Below are positions 5,359-6,437 of a DNA stretch of 6,437 bases, piece after piece. A program made the translations under genes and the position numbers. Positions within the stretch are counted from its first letter, which is position 1. Every line of letters begins with the position of its first letter. The stretch comes from an uncultured Bacteroides sp. (lineage in GTDB: Bacteria > Bacteroidota > Bacteroidia > Bacteroidales > Bacteroidaceae), in NCBI GenBank assembly GCA_900546355.1, contig URCM01000134.1:1-6437 (forward strand). The letters run 5' to 3'. The notes under the pieces were generated by a model. It did no database searches. It was not told the origin of the DNA and was given only the letters and a program-made list of their open reading frames with translations.

Positions 5359-6318
5359 TTACAAACGCAATGCGGCACGGATACGCGCGTAGGGCGCATC
5401 TTTCAAGATGACTTTTTTATTCCCGTCGAGCAAGTAAAGCGAAGGCATGGCTTTCAGGTCGTAGAGAGCGTTTAGCTTGATAGCTTCGCGGTCGGTTCCT
5501 ATTGTCCAGTTGTCTGGGAGGTTAGGGAGGTCTTTGCGCCATGCTTCAGGATTACCTTCAGTATAGATAGCCAACACAGTGAGTTTTCCGCCGGCTACAA
5601 CCTCTGCCAAAGCCTGGTCGTGAAGCATATCTTGCATGATTTCATGACAACCGGGACATTCCGGGTCATAGAATACCAGCAACAACCGGTTGCTTGGGAC
5701 AGAAGTACGATGAAGTTTGCGCGCCCGACCGTTGGGTAAATAATAAGTAAAGTCGGAAGCAAGGGTACCGGGCTGGTTCCGGCTGATGAGTTTTTGTTTG
5801 AATGCCAACGTGCTTTTAGTCGCATCGCCTATCGCCTGGCTTTTTTGCATACGTTCCAAGTAAGCCAAATACAGTTGTTCGTTGTATAACGGCGAATTTG
5901 GGTTATACAGGTAATCTTCGAAAAGGCGCATGAAAAGTCTGCGTGCATACGGGTGACTCTCCATGCGGCTGCAGAGGTTATCGAGACTCTGATTGATTTC
6001 ATCCGAAGAGCTTACGTCGTCTGATAACAGAGAAATCAGGTTTACAAATCCTTGCTCGGTCACATCACGGTTATCGAGCAAAAGCGTATCGGCAAAGTCG
6101 AAATTGTCCCAATAATGCGTGGTGAGGTAAATGCGCCGTTCGTTGGGAGTTGTAATAACAGACGGTATTTCGGGCGCAGGAAAAAGTGCATGTCCAGCGG
6201 CGTTGTCGGTTGTTTTGGGCTGAGCAGGGTTTTCTGCCTTTCGCGTTTGCGGATTCTTGCAAGCAACAGTCATACCGATGCATACACTAATTAGGCAATA
6301 ATACACATATCGTTTCAT
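5359..6318 (-). CDS. DUF5106 / thioredoxin-fold lipoprotein
   Basis: The 319-residue product starts MKRYVYYCLISVCIGMTVAC and has a lipobox TVAC with the lipid-acceptor cysteine C20, so it should be anchored in the envelope. Residues about 45-165 carry the DUF5106-like region (FPAPEIPSVITTPNERR, then HYWDNFDFAD). Residues about 180-319 form a TlpA/thioredoxin-like domain: SDFTYYLPNG, then FYDPECPGCHEIM with the CxxC pair C221 and C224, and the cis-proline site AMPSLYLLDG (P292). Family knowledge suggests a thiol-disulfide or thiol-peroxide role in the periplasm; the substrate is unknown. It is transcribed towards the Rpn-family gene and has no operon partner in the window. The ATG at 6318 is supported by the signal peptide directly after it and by a -7 box 32 bp upstream. 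Confidence 0.88.
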   Translation of the reverse strand: MKRYVYYCLISVCIGMTVACKNPQTRKAENPAQPKTTDNAAGHALFPAPEIPSVITTPNERRIYLTTHYWDNFDFADTLLLDNRDVTEQGFVNLISLLSDDVSSSDEINQSLDNLCSRMESHPYARRLFMRLFEDYLYNPNSPLYNEQLYLAYLERMQKSQAIGDATKSTLAFKQKLISRNQPGTLASDFTYYLPNGRARKLHRTSVPSNRLLLVFYDPECPGCHEIMQDMLHDQALAEVVAGGKLTVLAIYTEGNPEAWRKDLPNLPDNWTIGTDREAIKLNALYDLKAMPSLYLLDGNKKVILKDAPYARIRAALRL

Positions 6319-6349
6319 ACGTAATCTATGATTTACTTTTTACTTGTAA

Positions 6350-6357
6350 CAAAGATA
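6350..6357 (-). promoter_or_regulatory. Candidate -7 box for the lipoprotein gene
   Basis: On the minus strand TATCTTTG matches TAnnTTTG exactly, 31 bases before the ATG. No good TTTG is seen 19-21 bp further upstream; the nearest is TTTC with a 16-bp gap. The box lies between the gene and the right 50-bp repeat arm. Confidence 0.55.
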
Positions 6358-6385
6358 AAGATTTTTTCAATAAGAAACTATTTTG

Positions 6386-6435
6386 AGAAGCTGTTTTGAA
6401 TTTATCGTGCGATGATTTGGGATGAGTTTTTGAGG
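6386..6435 (-). repeat. Right arm of 50-bp perfect inverted repeat
   Basis: This is the exact reverse complement of positions 1-50, ending two bases before the window edge. Its inner end (AGAAGCTGTTTTGAATTT, 6386-6403) is identical to 5302-5319, after which the two diverge (ATCGTG here, CTCCAA there). The lipoprotein gene starts 67 bp inside the arm, about the same distance as argD from the left arm. Confidence 0.9.
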
Positions 6436-6437
6436 CA

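Noticed and set aside
1..6437. Whole window as a transposon with 50-bp terminal inverted repeats
   Set aside because: There is no classic transposase, no visible target duplication, and the cargo includes a core biosynthetic gene. An inversion site or dispersed repeat fits better.

Overview
The window looks like Bacteroides/Phocaeicola DNA (order Bacteroidales). The signs are several exact matches to the Bacteroides -7 promoter box (TAnnTTTG), a near lack of Shine-Dalgarno sites, a 47-bp type II-C CRISPR repeat of the B. fragilis type, a DUF5106/thioredoxin-fold lipoprotein and an Rpn/PD-(D/E)XK protein with a long KGMA/EGMA tail. None of this can be pinned to a species from sequence reading alone.

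Layout, left to right. Positions 1-50 are one arm of a perfect 50-bp inverted repeat whose other arm is 6386-6435, so the repeat brackets the whole window. An intact argD-type aminotransferase (114-1244, +) follows, then a long imperfect hairpin (1298-1349) and four palindromes at an exact 23-bp period (1412-1497). Next comes a decayed type II-C CRISPR-Cas locus: a minus-strand tracrRNA with its own promoter and terminator (about 1591-1708), a cas9 remnant (1753-3989, +) and a two-repeat, one-spacer array (3957-4079). Then come an Rpn-family nuclease-like gene (4211-5242, +), a hairpin between convergent genes (5302-5358) and a DUF5106/thioredoxin-like lipoprotein on the minus strand (5359-6318).

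The CRISPR locus is the most interesting part. cas9 keeps its start and RuvC-I motif, then jumps with a frame change to the region just before RuvC-II. The bridge helix and nearly all of the REC lobe are missing. It then runs openly through RuvC-II, HNH and RuvC-III, loses its C-terminal region, and enters the first CRISPR repeat, which supplies its last residues and its stop codon. cas1 and cas2 are absent. In contrast, the tracrRNA looks complete: a 22-bp anti-repeat with one bulge, the CAAUAAGG-type core, a clean terminator, and a promoter with exact -33 and -7 boxes 20 bp apart. The simplest reading is a CRISPR-Cas9 system that lost immunity through two deletions but kept its RNA parts and a long open nuclease frame. 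Whether any of it still works cannot be decided from sequence.

The outer genes (arginine biosynthesis and an envelope redox-like lipoprotein) are ordinary and have no evident link to the CRISPR remnant. The 50-bp repeats at both window edges may mean an invertible block, or simply a contig that ends in a dispersed repeat.
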